A stretch of DNA of 21,656 nt from a virus. Of this stretch, positions 7,787-14,788 are shown piece by piece; the first letter of the stretch is position 1, and each line of letters opens with the position of its first letter. The notes under the pieces were generated by a model, which did not search any database, had not been told where the DNA came from, and worked only from the letters and a program-made list of their open reading frames with translations. The translations under genes and the position numbers were made by a program. The stretch spans positions 1-21,656 of the IMG/VR virus record IMGVR_UViG_3300033986_000177; one strand, 5' to 3'.

Positions 7787-9055
7787 TTATCCGGCAGGAG
7801 TTGTAAATGTAAGCGTAACAAGTACAAAAGCTCCCGGTTTTGTCGGCCTGCCGTCAAATCTGCCTTTGCCGCGGAACGCCATTTGGTCTTCCGAAAATTT
7901 AACATGCTCGGACTTGTCAATTGTTATCGTTTCGCGCTCAACAAGGGTATATTTGCTGAAATCGCCAAATAAAATTTTGTCGTCGTCCATGTTGTTATTA
8001 AATACAACACGCAATCCAAGCAAATCCGGTGCATTGAGATTAGGCATTTTTGCAACGACTTCTCCGGCACTGGTCGATTGTATGCTATATTGCAGCAATC
8101 GGTTGTAATAGGTTGTACGGCTCATAACCGCAACTATTTCTCCGGTGCTGTCTGCGCCGGTATCAATTTTAGCAATCGGTTTTGTAATGTCTGCAAAGCC
8201 GGTCGGGTCCTTTACGGTGACTTTGTTAGCTGCCGGCAGTTTGGGTATAATGCCATCCGGCTGTTTGTCACCCGTGCCTTTAAGGATTGCGGCGTCAAGC
8301 CCAAGCGCAATGGCTCTTGCAAGCTTGCGCGCCACATATTCGTCAAGGTTTACTATGCTGTCCTGCAACATGGAGTTATCGACAAAAGTAACCTTGCCGA
8401 TTTTATAGCCGTCAAAGCTAATATTTGTAATTGTGCCGGTATCTCCATCGGCAAGTGTGCCGGTTTGCTCAATCCATGTTGCCGCGGTTGTGTCCGTGTC
8501 AATTAAAATACGGGTTTTGCCGTTTACCCTGATTTTATCGACAAGCGGGTAAAGGGTTGTATAATCGCCCATTATATCCATTATGCGGTTTACGATAACT
8601 TCGGGAATTGCTAATTCCTGTCCGCCGACTGCGCGCAAATTCCTAAATTTGTCATAAAATTCCTTAACCTCTGCACGCTCATAATATGCTCCCGACTTCA
8701 AAAGCTCTCTAATTTGATACCTATTCATATTCGCATTTTCGCCTCTTTCTTCATGATTTTCTTTTTGAGTTGTTGTTTTGCTGCGTTCGGCAAGTTCTTC
8801 AAGCTCTTGCGTTATGCGCGATATTTCGCTTTCAAGCTCGCCTATTTTTTCTGCCAAATTTTCGGACGCATTTTCTTTCTCAAACGCGTCTATTTCTTCT
8901 GTCACCATTTTAAGGTCTTCTTCGGTCTGTGCTTCGTCAAGCGCTTGTTTCAGTTCTTCTGCCCTTTTGGAGAGTGCCTCTTTTTTTTCAAGGCAATTTG
9001 TGAGTTCGCTTTGACGCTGTTTAAGCAGCGCTTGCAATTTAAGTTGTTTTAACAT
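7787..9055 (-). CDS. HK97-fold major capsid protein with N-terminal delta domain
   Basis: 422 aa, ATG overlapping the protease stop; RBS GGAGG eight bases upstream. Residues about 10-92 form a highly charged coiled coil (LKQRQSELTNCLEKKEAL, KIGELESEISRITQELEEL), the scaffolding-like delta domain that the prohead protease removes. After a Gly/Asn-rich hinge near residue 105 comes the mature capsid part: ELLKSGAYYERAEVKEFYDK, VGGQELAIPEVIVNRIMDI, TTAATWIEQTGTLADGDTG, KIGKVTFVDNSMLQDSIVNL, KLARAIALGLDAAILKGTG, and the C-terminal TKPGAFVLVTL. This is the typical order for the clostridial branch of HK97-type major capsid proteins. Cleavage near residues 100-110 is inference. Confidence 0.95.
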   Translation of the reverse strand: MLKQLKLQALLKQRQSELTNCLEKKEALSKRAEELKQALDEAQTEEDLKMVTEEIDAFEKENASENLAEKIGELESEISRITQELEELAERSKTTTQKENHEERGENANMNRYQIRELLKSGAYYERAEVKEFYDKFRNLRAVGGQELAIPEVIVNRIMDIMGDYTTLYPLVDKIRVNGKTRILIDTDTTAATWIEQTGTLADGDTGTITNISFDGYKIGKVTFVDNSMLQDSIVNLDEYVARKLARAIALGLDAAILKGTGDKQPDGIIPKLPAANKVTVKDPTGFADITKPIAKIDTGADSTGEIVAVMSRTTYYNRLLQYSIQSTSAGEVVAKMPNLNAPDLLGLRVVFNNNMDDDKILFGDFSKYTLVERETITIDKSEHVKFSEDQMAFRGKGRFDGRPTKPGAFVLVTLTFTTPAG

Positions 9056-9600
9056 TTAATAGCCTCCAATCTTTTCTTCAAATTTGCTTTTTTAAATTTT
9101 ATAATATCTTTTGCCCTTGCTTGTACTTGCGTTTGCGGATAAGCCGGGAAAGTACAAATTGATACTTCCGCAACATCGGCTTTTTCCACTGTCCAATGCA
9201 GCCCATCCGGTTTTTCTTCGTAGCTTTCAAGTACGGGAGTAAAACCAAAGCTGCACCCGCTAATGTCACCACGTTCCACGCGGGCATATACTGCTAACGC
9301 TTGCGGGTCGTTTTGATTGATTTTAACCCGCCCCCATAAGCCGTGGGCGTCAGTTTTAAGTTCAAGCGTGCCGCTGCCTGTGCGCCCCAAAACATAACCC
9401 GTATCGTGGTTAAATAGACATCGGATGTCATTGCTTTTTAGTGCGTCGTCAAAAGCCCCACGGGCGATTTTTTCAAAACAGCCTTCATATAGTGCCGTTT
9501 CCTGTTCGAATACTGCAAAATATCCTTCGATGTATTTTTCGCCGCTTTGTTCGGCGCGAACAGTTAATTTTGACGCTTGATAAGATGTTCTTTCATTCAT
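9049..9600 (-). CDS. Prohead maturation protease (HK97 gp4 / U35 family)
   Basis: 183 aa from the ATG at 9600 (AAGGTGA six bases upstream). A longer ORF starting at 9666 lies inside the portal gene and is rejected. The serine protease signature is visible: His65 in CLFNHDTGYVLGR, Ser114 in GDISGCSFGF and Glu145 in ADVAEVSICTFPAYP; the conserved IEGYFAVFEQETALY is near residue 24. It cleaves the delta domain from the capsid protein and then itself during head maturation. It overlaps the portal end by 8 bases and the capsid start by 7, a coupled arrangement found across HK97-like phages. Confidence 0.93.
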   Translation of the reverse strand: MNERTSYQASKLTVRAEQSGEKYIEGYFAVFEQETALYEGCFEKIARGAFDDALKSNDIRCLFNHDTGYVLGRTGSGTLELKTDAHGLWGRVKINQNDPQALAVYARVERGDISGCSFGFTPVLESYEEKPDGLHWTVEKADVAEVSICTFPAYPQTQVQARAKDIIKFKKANLKKRLEAIKC

Positions 9601-10777
9601 TATTTTCACCTTCTTGCACAAGTTTTTTCTGGTCGCCAACCTTGTCCACCGGCACATAATTTTCAAGCACTATATACTCATTCATTCCGGGATTGTCGCT
9701 AGGGGCATAGTCAAATTCCGTACGGCCCTCATTTCGATTAAGCATGCCCCCCGCAACCATTTCTTTAACAAACTGTACTTTTTCGGTCAAGTTGTATTGC
9801 AACAAAGACTTTGGGTTGAATTTAAAATACATTGTGGGCGAATATAACAAGCCTTTTGTCAACGTCTGCTGTATAATCATTGCAACACTCATTATTTCAG
9901 TCGAAATAAAGTTGTTATATGCCTCTTTGTCAAAATCTCCAATGCCAACCATAAAAGCGGGTACGCCAAAAGCAGCCGCTATTGTGCCTTTGTCAAGCTT
10001 TATGCTATCTTGTATCGCAAGGTCGTTTAGTGTAAGTGGTTGTATTGTTTTGATGTCAATTTCTCCGGCCGGTATGAGCCACGGCTCGCCTTGTTCCGTT
10101 TCTTTCGCATAGCTGCCCAGTATTTTCCGGCGCATTTCCTCGTCTTGCAGCTCTTGTATGTCGGCATTTATCGATATAATTAGAGAGGGTTTCCACTTTG
10201 AGCGTAAAAACGCTGTTTTAGTAGCATTTGCCTGCAAAAGATTTTCGACCGCGTCTTTTATTAACGGCGCATATCCTTGCCCTTTATATGGCTTGTCGTC
10301 GTCTGGGTTGAGTACAAAATGCAAAACTTCGCTTGGGTCGAAAGCTACGCCATTATACCGTATACGGTAGCCGTCTTGTACATCGTCAAAATATACCCGG
10401 CTCATGTCCCATATGTCCATACTGTCAAGCAAACCGTTTTTGAAATTTGGATAAACAACGGCATTGCCGTATATGAGCATATCCGTGACAATTTTATAGA
10501 TAAAATTTTTACGCGTCATATTGTGGTTAGGCGTAATGTCAACCTTTTTCGCAAGCTCATTTTTGAGCCGCACATCCCCGTTTTCCTTGTTTTCCATCAG
10601 CATGATCGTCATTGAGGATACTAAATTAGCAATTTTATGTACACATTGCCGGACGTCCGGATTTTTTGATAATGGAGTATACCCAAGCGGGCAAAGTATG
10701 TCGCGGGCGTCAGTGCCGTTAAGCCAAAGCGCTACAGGGTCGGCGCGTATTTTGCGTTTACGAAATGGATTTTTAAT
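9593..10777 (-). CDS. HK97-type portal protein (apparent ATT start)
   Basis: The conserved portal N-terminus lies upstream of the first in-frame ATG (10612). Reading back in frame gives KNPFRKRKIRADPVALW, DARDILCPLGYTPLSKNP and DVRQCVHKIANLVSSM, a typical portal start leading into MTIMLMENKENGDVR. The frame is closed by the TerL stop at 10790. Between the stop and this sequence there is no ATG, GTG or TTG; the only candidate placed well after the RBS AAGGGGG (10785-10791) is ATT at 10777, seven bases away. This yields 394 aa, a normal portal length, against 339 aa from the ATG. Later motifs (MLIYGNAVVYPNFKNG, PSEVLHFVLNPDD, LDKGTIAAAFGVPAFMVGIG) confirm the family. The portal forms the dodecameric DNA entry ring. 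Confidence 0.9.
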   Translation of the reverse strand: MKNPFRKRKIRADPVALWLNGTDARDILCPLGYTPLSKNPDVRQCVHKIANLVSSMTIMLMENKENGDVRLKNELAKKVDITPNHNMTRKNFIYKIVTDMLIYGNAVVYPNFKNGLLDSMDIWDMSRVYFDDVQDGYRIRYNGVAFDPSEVLHFVLNPDDDKPYKGQGYAPLIKDAVENLLQANATKTAFLRSKWKPSLIISINADIQELQDEEMRRKILGSYAKETEQGEPWLIPAGEIDIKTIQPLTLNDLAIQDSIKLDKGTIAAAFGVPAFMVGIGDFDKEAYNNFISTEIMSVAMIIQQTLTKGLLYSPTMYFKFNPKSLLQYNLTEKVQFVKEMVAGGMLNRNEGRTEFDYAPSDNPGMNEYIVLENYVPVDKVGDQKKLVQEGENNE

Positions 10778-10784
10778 AACAATT

Positions 10785-10791
10785 CCCCCTT
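10785..10791 (-). promoter_or_regulatory. RBS AAGGGGG deciding the portal start
   Basis: AAGGGGG overlaps the terL stop codon TAA and stands seven bases before ATT at 10777. It supports initiation upstream of the first ATG at 10612, which lacks a convincing RBS. Confidence 0.7.
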
Positions 10792-12502
10792 AATTAAACC
10801 ATTTGTTTATTTTGCTTTTTTTGTCCTTATCGTCAATAAACTGTTTGACTGCAATAACCGTGCAATCAAATAAGTCCATACGGGCATTTTCGGCGACTTT
10901 TTCAAAGCGGATACGGTCATCAAAATCTTCCACCGCTTTTACGTTGCCAATGCAATACTCAAAAGCTTTGCTATGTAAGTAATAAAATTTTTTGTCTTTA
11001 ATTTGCTTTTCAATGTAGCGAAAAGCCTCGGATTTTTTCCAATATGCCTGATCTATTTGCTCCATTTTGAAACCGGATTGAACCATCATCCGGTAAAAAT
11101 CGCGTGATTTGTATTTGTCAAAACCGCAAGTATTAATTTTAAAACCTTTCCTTTTCATTTCGACAAACCATTTTACAACGTCGTTATAGTCGACCGTGTC
11201 TGCGTTACAAAGGGTAAGCCATCCTGCCTCTTGCCACCAAAAAAACGGGATGTTATCCTCCTCAGATTTTTCGTGCGCCCTCGTTATCGGCATAAAGCCA
11301 TGAGTTATTACAATTGACACGCCATTATATTCGCCGTATAAACAAGCTGCGGTCAAGTCGTGCATAACCGATAAATCCGCACCGCCCGTCCACGCAATCG
11401 GTAATTTTATAAGCTCGTCAATTGTCCAATTATAGCTTTCGTCGGAAACCTGCACCTCCGCCATGTCGAAATAACTATCCGCAACATTCGTATAAATATT
11501 GAGGGATTTATTTAAAAATTCGTTTCGGCTTGACGGATCGTTTTGAGCCTGCAACGCCTCTGCTTCCATGTCCTGCGGTCGGATTGTTATGCCGTAGTTA
11601 GGGTTAGCCTTTTCATGCTCAATGGGATTTAAGTAGTCTGCCGGGTTGTCTGCTTTGCAGATAAAAATAAAATATTGCTCGTCTTTTACAGTGCCTGCAA
11701 GCACTTTTTGACAATAACAAAGCCTTTGATAACAAAAACTGTTAATTTTTGCCCCCGCTGTGGTAATGCCAATCAAAAGCTTGTTGACATAAGCTTTCAT
11801 AGCCTGCTTGTAAACAAAATAATCGTTTGGGGAGCGATAGGCATGTATTTCATCCAAAATAATAATGTTGGCGTTTAACCCGTCGGCCTGTTCGGAATTG
11901 CTCGCAAGCGCCTGCATTTTAATCGAGCCGATTTCTTCCCCGTTTTCGTTTTCAAACGTTCGGCTTATTGAGTGTTCGGCGTTGCTGTCCATGATTTTAA
12001 AATTAGTTTCTTCGCCCATGTACTTTATGTTGCGTTTAATAACGTCAAAGCTTTCAAGTGCGCGGTCAAGTTTGGTTGCAATCATATAGAGCACCGACGT
12101 ATAACGCATATCAAGCAGCGAAAAAGCCCAAGCTAAAGCCGCTGCAAAAGCCGTTTTGCCGTTTTTTCGCGGTATAAAAATAAACGCCTCATGGTATCGG
12201 CGTTCTTTCGTTCCTTTTATGTAAAACCCTGCAAGGTTATAGCAAATAAATTTTTCCCATGCTTCCAACAAAAATGGTTGCCCTTTTTTCGGGCCTTTGA
12301 TATGCACAAACGTTTTTTCGATTATTTGTATCACAAATTCCGCGCTTTTTTCGTTAAAGTCATATTCGCCACTTTGCAGGTCGTTTAAAAACCTTTGGCA
12401 CGCTTGTATGTTTTCAACGCAAGCTATTTTTTTGCCGCCAACAACATTACGGGCATACTCCATCACGATATTAAAATTTTTACCGTGTTTAGTTGACGCC
12501 AT
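10790..12502 (-). CDS. terL: Terminase large subunit
   Basis: 570 aa, ATG with a short AAGGG upstream. The N-terminal ATPase has Walker A PRKNGKTA (residues 111-118) and Walker B NIIILDEIH (212-220), followed by the coupling motif GITTAG (245-250). The C-terminal RNase H-like nuclease shows GGADLSVMHD (Asp376, Asp382), GFDKYKSRDF (Asp462) and LFDCTVIA (Asp546). It pumps DNA into the prohead through the portal and cuts the concatemer. Length and motif spacing are normal for the family that pairs with P27-type small subunits. It overlaps terS by 14 bases, and the portal follows directly in the same reading frame after the TAA. Confidence 0.97.
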   Translation of the reverse strand: MASTKHGKNFNIVMEYARNVVGGKKIACVENIQACQRFLNDLQSGEYDFNEKSAEFVIQIIEKTFVHIKGPKKGQPFLLEAWEKFICYNLAGFYIKGTKERRYHEAFIFIPRKNGKTAFAAALAWAFSLLDMRYTSVLYMIATKLDRALESFDVIKRNIKYMGEETNFKIMDSNAEHSISRTFENENGEEIGSIKMQALASNSEQADGLNANIIILDEIHAYRSPNDYFVYKQAMKAYVNKLLIGITTAGAKINSFCYQRLCYCQKVLAGTVKDEQYFIFICKADNPADYLNPIEHEKANPNYGITIRPQDMEAEALQAQNDPSSRNEFLNKSLNIYTNVADSYFDMAEVQVSDESYNWTIDELIKLPIAWTGGADLSVMHDLTAACLYGEYNGVSIVITHGFMPITRAHEKSEEDNIPFFWWQEAGWLTLCNADTVDYNDVVKWFVEMKRKGFKINTCGFDKYKSRDFYRMMVQSGFKMEQIDQAYWKKSEAFRYIEKQIKDKKFYYLHSKAFEYCIGNVKAVEDFDDRIRFEKVAENARMDLFDCTVIAVKQFIDDKDKKSKINKWFN

Positions 12503-12878
12503 TCAAAAGCCCTTCTAATTTACTCTGCTTTTTACTTTTCGCCATATCTTTATTCCCCATTTTTTTAAGCCCGGACGGAGTAAGTCCCAAAATATTTTCA
12601 AGCTCGGTAAGCTCTTTACGTAAATTTTCAACCGATAAATATAACGCCGTTTTGCGGTTGTTAGTCGCGCCAGCTTTGTTTGTGTACGCCTCCGTTATTT
12701 TACAACCGCCCTCGTACCATTGAGCCATAAGTATGCTAAATTGCACTCTCATTTCGGCATAGCGGGCGATAATCGCGCTAAATTCGGGGCGATAAGTGCC
12801 TAATGTGCGCATATCTTCGACGGTCTGTTCAAAAATAGTTTCAAAATCATTTTGGCGGATAACTTTTAAATCATTCAT
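12489..12878 (-). CDS. terS: P27-family terminase small subunit
   Basis: 129 aa from the ATG at 12878, which has AAGGGGG seven bases upstream; the in-frame TTG six bases earlier is nearly inside that RBS. Recognisable family features are LGTYRPEFSAIIARYAEMR, KITEAYTNKAGATNNRKTA and LYLSVENLRKELTELENIL followed by GLTPSGLKK. Small subunits recognise the phage packaging site and regulate TerL. The basic Ser/Lys-rich tail (KDMAKSKKQSKLEGLL) is typical. It follows the HNH gene by 24 bases and overlaps terL. Confidence 0.92.
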   Translation of the reverse strand: MNDLKVIRQNDFETIFEQTVEDMRTLGTYRPEFSAIIARYAEMRVQFSILMAQWYEGGCKITEAYTNKAGATNNRKTALYLSVENLRKELTELENILGLTPSGLKKMGNKDMAKSKKQSKLEGLLNGVN

Positions 12879-12902
12879 CGGCAAGCCCCCTTTATCAAAT
12901 TT

Positions 12903-13247
12903 TCAGCGCATATATTCAGAGTTCCCCCTGCCCGATGCCCCAAGGGTTATTTGGATTTTTTTTGGAGAGGGGGGGATAGTTTTGTTTTTTAGCGCAATCC
13001 CCAATTCTGTTAGTCGCCCCGTCGCGCGGTCGTGTAATTTATTGTGCATATCCGTACTAACTGCTATTAAATTCCAGTCGCACCACATATACTCCGGATA
13101 ATCTGATACCGGGTAAATATGATGTACCGTTGTAGCGTCCACCCTTTTACCATACCATTTGCTTATTTGACATAAGTATCCGTCACGTTTAAGTATTGCC
13201 TCACGCTTTTTATCCCAGCGCTTGCTATGATATATATTTGCACGCAT
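12903..13247 (-). CDS. HNH endonuclease (packaging-associated)
   Basis: 114 aa, ATG with RBS AGGGTGA. The HNH fold is visible: ILKRDGYLCQISKWYGKRVD, TTVHHIYPVSDYPEYMW (first His pair), NLIAVSTDMHNKLHDR (Asn and last His). Of the four zinc-ribbon cysteines common in relatives (CxxC ... CxxC), only the first is kept: CQIS replaces CxxC and STDM stands where the second pair would be. The gene lies directly upstream of terS, as in many cos-type phages, where HNH proteins cooperate with terminase in cutting and packaging. It is the first gene after the terminator/promoter region, so it probably heads the late operon. Confidence 0.9.
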   Translation of the reverse strand: MRANIYHSKRWDKKREAILKRDGYLCQISKWYGKRVDATTVHHIYPVSDYPEYMWCDWNLIAVSTDMHNKLHDRATGRLTELGIALKNKTIPPSPKKIQITLGASGRGNSEYMR

Positions 13248-13272
13248 AATTTCACCCTAAAAAGGATTTTTT

Positions 13273-13318
13273 AAAAAACCCCCGCTGGGAAAAAAATGAA
13301 CAAAAACCCAGCGGAGGG
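13273..13318 (-). terminator. Rho-independent terminator
   Basis: On the minus strand an 8-bp perfect stem (CCGCTGGG at 13314-13307 reading down pairs with CCCAGCGG at 13289-13282), extended by three G-C pairs past a bulged base, has a 17-base loop and is followed at once by TTTTTT (13278-13273). It lies between the DUF1492 regulator gene and the HNH gene and would stop minus-strand transcripts before the packaging operon. Confidence 0.85.
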
Positions 13319-13366
13319 AAAAGGAGGTAAGAGCAAATGTGAGGTTTTTTATTTTGCTCCATTGTA

Positions 13367-13396
13367 ATGATATCATGCTTTCAACGTGACATTCAA
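13367..13396 (-). promoter_or_regulatory. Candidate extended -10 promoter for the late/packaging region
   Basis: On the minus strand TTGAAT (13396-13391) is followed after 18 bases by TATCAT (13372-13367), immediately preceded by TGA (extended -10). TATCAT matches TATAAT at five of six bases. The direct repeat ATGTCA-TTGA-ATGTCA (10-base period, about 13387-13402) covers the -35 and could be an activator site for the adjacent DUF1492 protein; that part is inference. Confidence 0.45.
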
Positions 13397-13406
13397 TGAC
13401 ATCTTT

Positions 13407-13799
13407 TCAAGCGGAAATCTCATCGAATTTTTTAAGCGCTTGCTTATGCAGTCGTAAAACCTGCCGGTAGCTGTAATTCATTTCTTCAGCTATCTTTTCC
13501 CATTTTTTAAAGCATAGGTATCGGTATTCCAAGACTGCTCTGTACCTTGCGTTGTCTATTTTTGCGATTAAATCCGCAAGCTGCTTTTTTACATCCACTA
13601 ACCTGTCAATGTCGGCGTTTATCTCGCTTTGCAAATCGGCAATCTTGCAAAGGATTTTGTCTTGTGCCGGATTTGCTCCCGCGCCGACCTTGTCATACTT
13701 TGCCGTACACTTGCAGGCAAGCGCTATGCAAACCTCCCTTTGTGCTATCTTGCTGTCGATTAGCAAATTAAGCTTGTAGGCCGCTTTAAGGTCAATCAA
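13407..13799 (-). CDS. DUF1492 / sigma-70 region 4-like late transcription regulator
   Basis: 130 aa from a TTG at 13799, with GGGAGGT eight bases before. The first 85 residues form a long helix or coiled coil (CKIADLQSEINADIDRLVDV, KKQLADLIAKIDNARYRA). The C-terminal part VLEYRYLCFKKWEKIAEEMN YSYRQVLRLHKQALKKF is a sigma-70 region 4-like helix-turn-helix (about 97-125). Proteins of this type (DUF1492, RinA/ArpU-like) stand at the end of early modules just before terminase genes in Gram-positive phages and are thought to turn on late genes. The position here, immediately before the candidate late promoter, agrees. It is followed by a strong terminator. Confidence 0.88.
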   Translation of the reverse strand: MIDLKAAYKLNLLIDSKIAQREVCIALACKCTAKYDKVGAGANPAQDKILCKIADLQSEINADIDRLVDVKKQLADLIAKIDNARYRAVLEYRYLCFKKWEKIAEEMNYSYRQVLRLHKQALKKFDEISA

Positions 13800-14152
13800 T
13801 TAAAACTACCTCCCCTAAATCCCAAGCATACACATTTCGCAAGGCATTGTTGATTTTCTGTTCAAAGCTTTCAATGTCAATCGCATTAGCTATTGCATCA
13901 TAAGCCGCGTCAAGCCAATTTTCCGGCATTTCATCGGCGCAAAAAAAACTCCAAGACCCGATACAAGTCAACTTTTGACGGATATATCTTTTTGGCGATG
14001 TATACATTAACGGTATCATTGCCAAGTAAAAAATCTGTATATCTTTGGTCGACTAGAAAATCCTCTTTTGTCATGACGTCATAATCGTTATAATAAGTTT
14101 GTTTTACGCACAAAACTGTTTTTGGCGAAAGCTGTGATAAATAGCAACTCAT
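13792..14152 (-). pseudogene. Hypothetical gene split by a frameshift at a T8 run
   Basis: Two overlapping ORFs cover this stretch. The first (ATG 14152, RBS AAAGGAG) reads MSCYLSQLSPKTVLCVKQTY ... DLYRVLEFFLRR and stops at 13931; the second ends at 13792 with FFCADEMPENWLDAAYDAIA ... YAWDLGEVVLID and has no start with an RBS. Both meet at eight consecutive T (13948-13941). With seven T they form one 119-residue protein reading through LEFFCADEMPENW. So this is probably a single gene with a one-base insertion, either real, a homopolymer sequencing error, or rescued by slippage. No family is recognised. The rest of the protein is soluble, acidic and mostly helical. Its end overlaps the regulator start by 8 bases. 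Confidence 0.75.
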
Positions 14153-14775
14153 TTGGTTTCTTCTCCTTTTATACGTTGTGATATTTCGCTTAAAAGCTCT
14201 TGCGTTGTAAAGTTTGCAAGTGGGTTTGATTGTGTTTCTTCATCTGACTTCAAATAAAAAGCCGGCCGAACGCCAATGAGGCCGTAGTACGCGCTGCCGT
14301 TGCACAAACTGCCGTTCGAGTAGACACGCCGCGCGAGGTGCGAATAGCCGGCGTACGGGGTAATCAGCCACCACCAGTCGTCTAATTCAAGCAGGTCCTG
14401 TTCGGCATACTTTTCAAACTGCTTTTGAGATAGAAGGCCGATCTTGTCGCGGCTGGTTCCGTATCCGACGCCGCCTAAGTGGTCCGAAAGGTCCCAGACG
14501 GCCGGAATAATTTTGTCAGTGTCAATTTTCCCCGCAGCCTTGATTGCGGCCAGGAAATTTTCATTCAGATCCTTGCGGATAGTGCTGGTCCGCCAATCAT
14601 TAAGTTTGAAACCTTCAAAGCGTGCATATTTGAAAGGAAACAAATTAAAAGGTCTGTCCCCAATTGTTTCCGCCGTAACAACTAATGTTGTTCCATCGTT
14701 AAAATGTTCTAACACTTTCAGATTTGCAATTCCTGCGTCAAAAATTTCGCCGACTTTTAAGTCTTTAAGTTTCAT
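14149..14775 (-). CDS. DUF6273-like protein with C-type-lectin-like C-terminus
   Basis: 208 aa, ATG with RBS AGGAGG. The start MKLKDLKVGEIFDAG, the centre NDWRTSTIRKDLNENFLAAI and KIIPAVWDLSDHLGGVGYGT, and the C-terminal DDWWWLITPYAG ... RRVYSNGSL ... IGVRPAFYL follow the DUF6273 pattern seen in clostridial phages and surface proteins ('NDW..S.IR..LN..F', 'WWWL.TP', 'G.RP.F'). This resembles the C-type-lectin / formylglycine-generating-enzyme fold used as a ligand-binding scaffold. The block after WWWL is rich in NNC codons and in Tyr, Ser, Asn and Gly, as in variable regions of diversity-generating retroelements. It ends with about 30 residues of hydrophilic tail and overlaps the next gene by 4 bases. 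Function is unknown; ligand binding is inference. Confidence 0.8.
   Translation of the reverse strand: MKLKDLKVGEIFDAGIANLKVLEHFNDGTTLVVTAETIGDRPFNLFPFKYARFEGFKLNDWRTSTIRKDLNENFLAAIKAAGKIDTDKIIPAVWDLSDHLGGVGYGTSRDKIGLLSQKQFEKYAEQDLLELDDWWWLITPYAGYSHLARRVYSNGSLCNGSAYYGLIGVRPAFYLKSDEETQSNPLANFTTQELLSEISQRIKGEETK
14257..14370 (-). other. Candidate hypervariable segment of the DUF6273-like gene
   Basis: The codons from WWWL to GVRPAF are mostly GC-ending (TAC, GCC, GGC, CAC, CTC, AAC, TGC repeat), and 39 of 60 bases at 14281-14340 are G or C, well above the neighbouring genes. Many NNC codons at surface positions are what adenine-targeted mutagenesis of AAC would leave. No template repeat or reverse transcriptase is seen in this window. 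Confidence 0.4.
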
Positions 14776-14788
14776 TTTTATAAACCTC

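Larger units (their letters stand above)
13248..13406 (-). other. Non-coding regulatory stretch between DUF1492 gene and HNH gene
   Basis: 159 bases without a gene. In transcription order it holds the repeated ATGTCA boxes and candidate promoter, the palindrome ATGATATCAT (13367-13376), a hairpin GAGCAAA/TTTGCTC (13359-13331), and the terminator at 13318-13273. A transcript from the candidate promoter would be about 85 bases long with two hairpins if it stops there. In cos-type phages this gap before HNH/terS is also a usual place for the cos site, but none can be proven here. Confidence 0.6.

Noticed and set aside
9601-9666. Upstream ATG for the prohead protease
   Set aside because: It would add 22 residues inside the portal gene; the ATG at 9600 has the RBS and the family-like start.
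13321-13341. Perfect plus-strand RBS (AAGGAGGT) followed by ATG
   Set aside because: The ATG is followed at once by TGA, so no protein is made; on the minus strand this is part of the leader hairpin.
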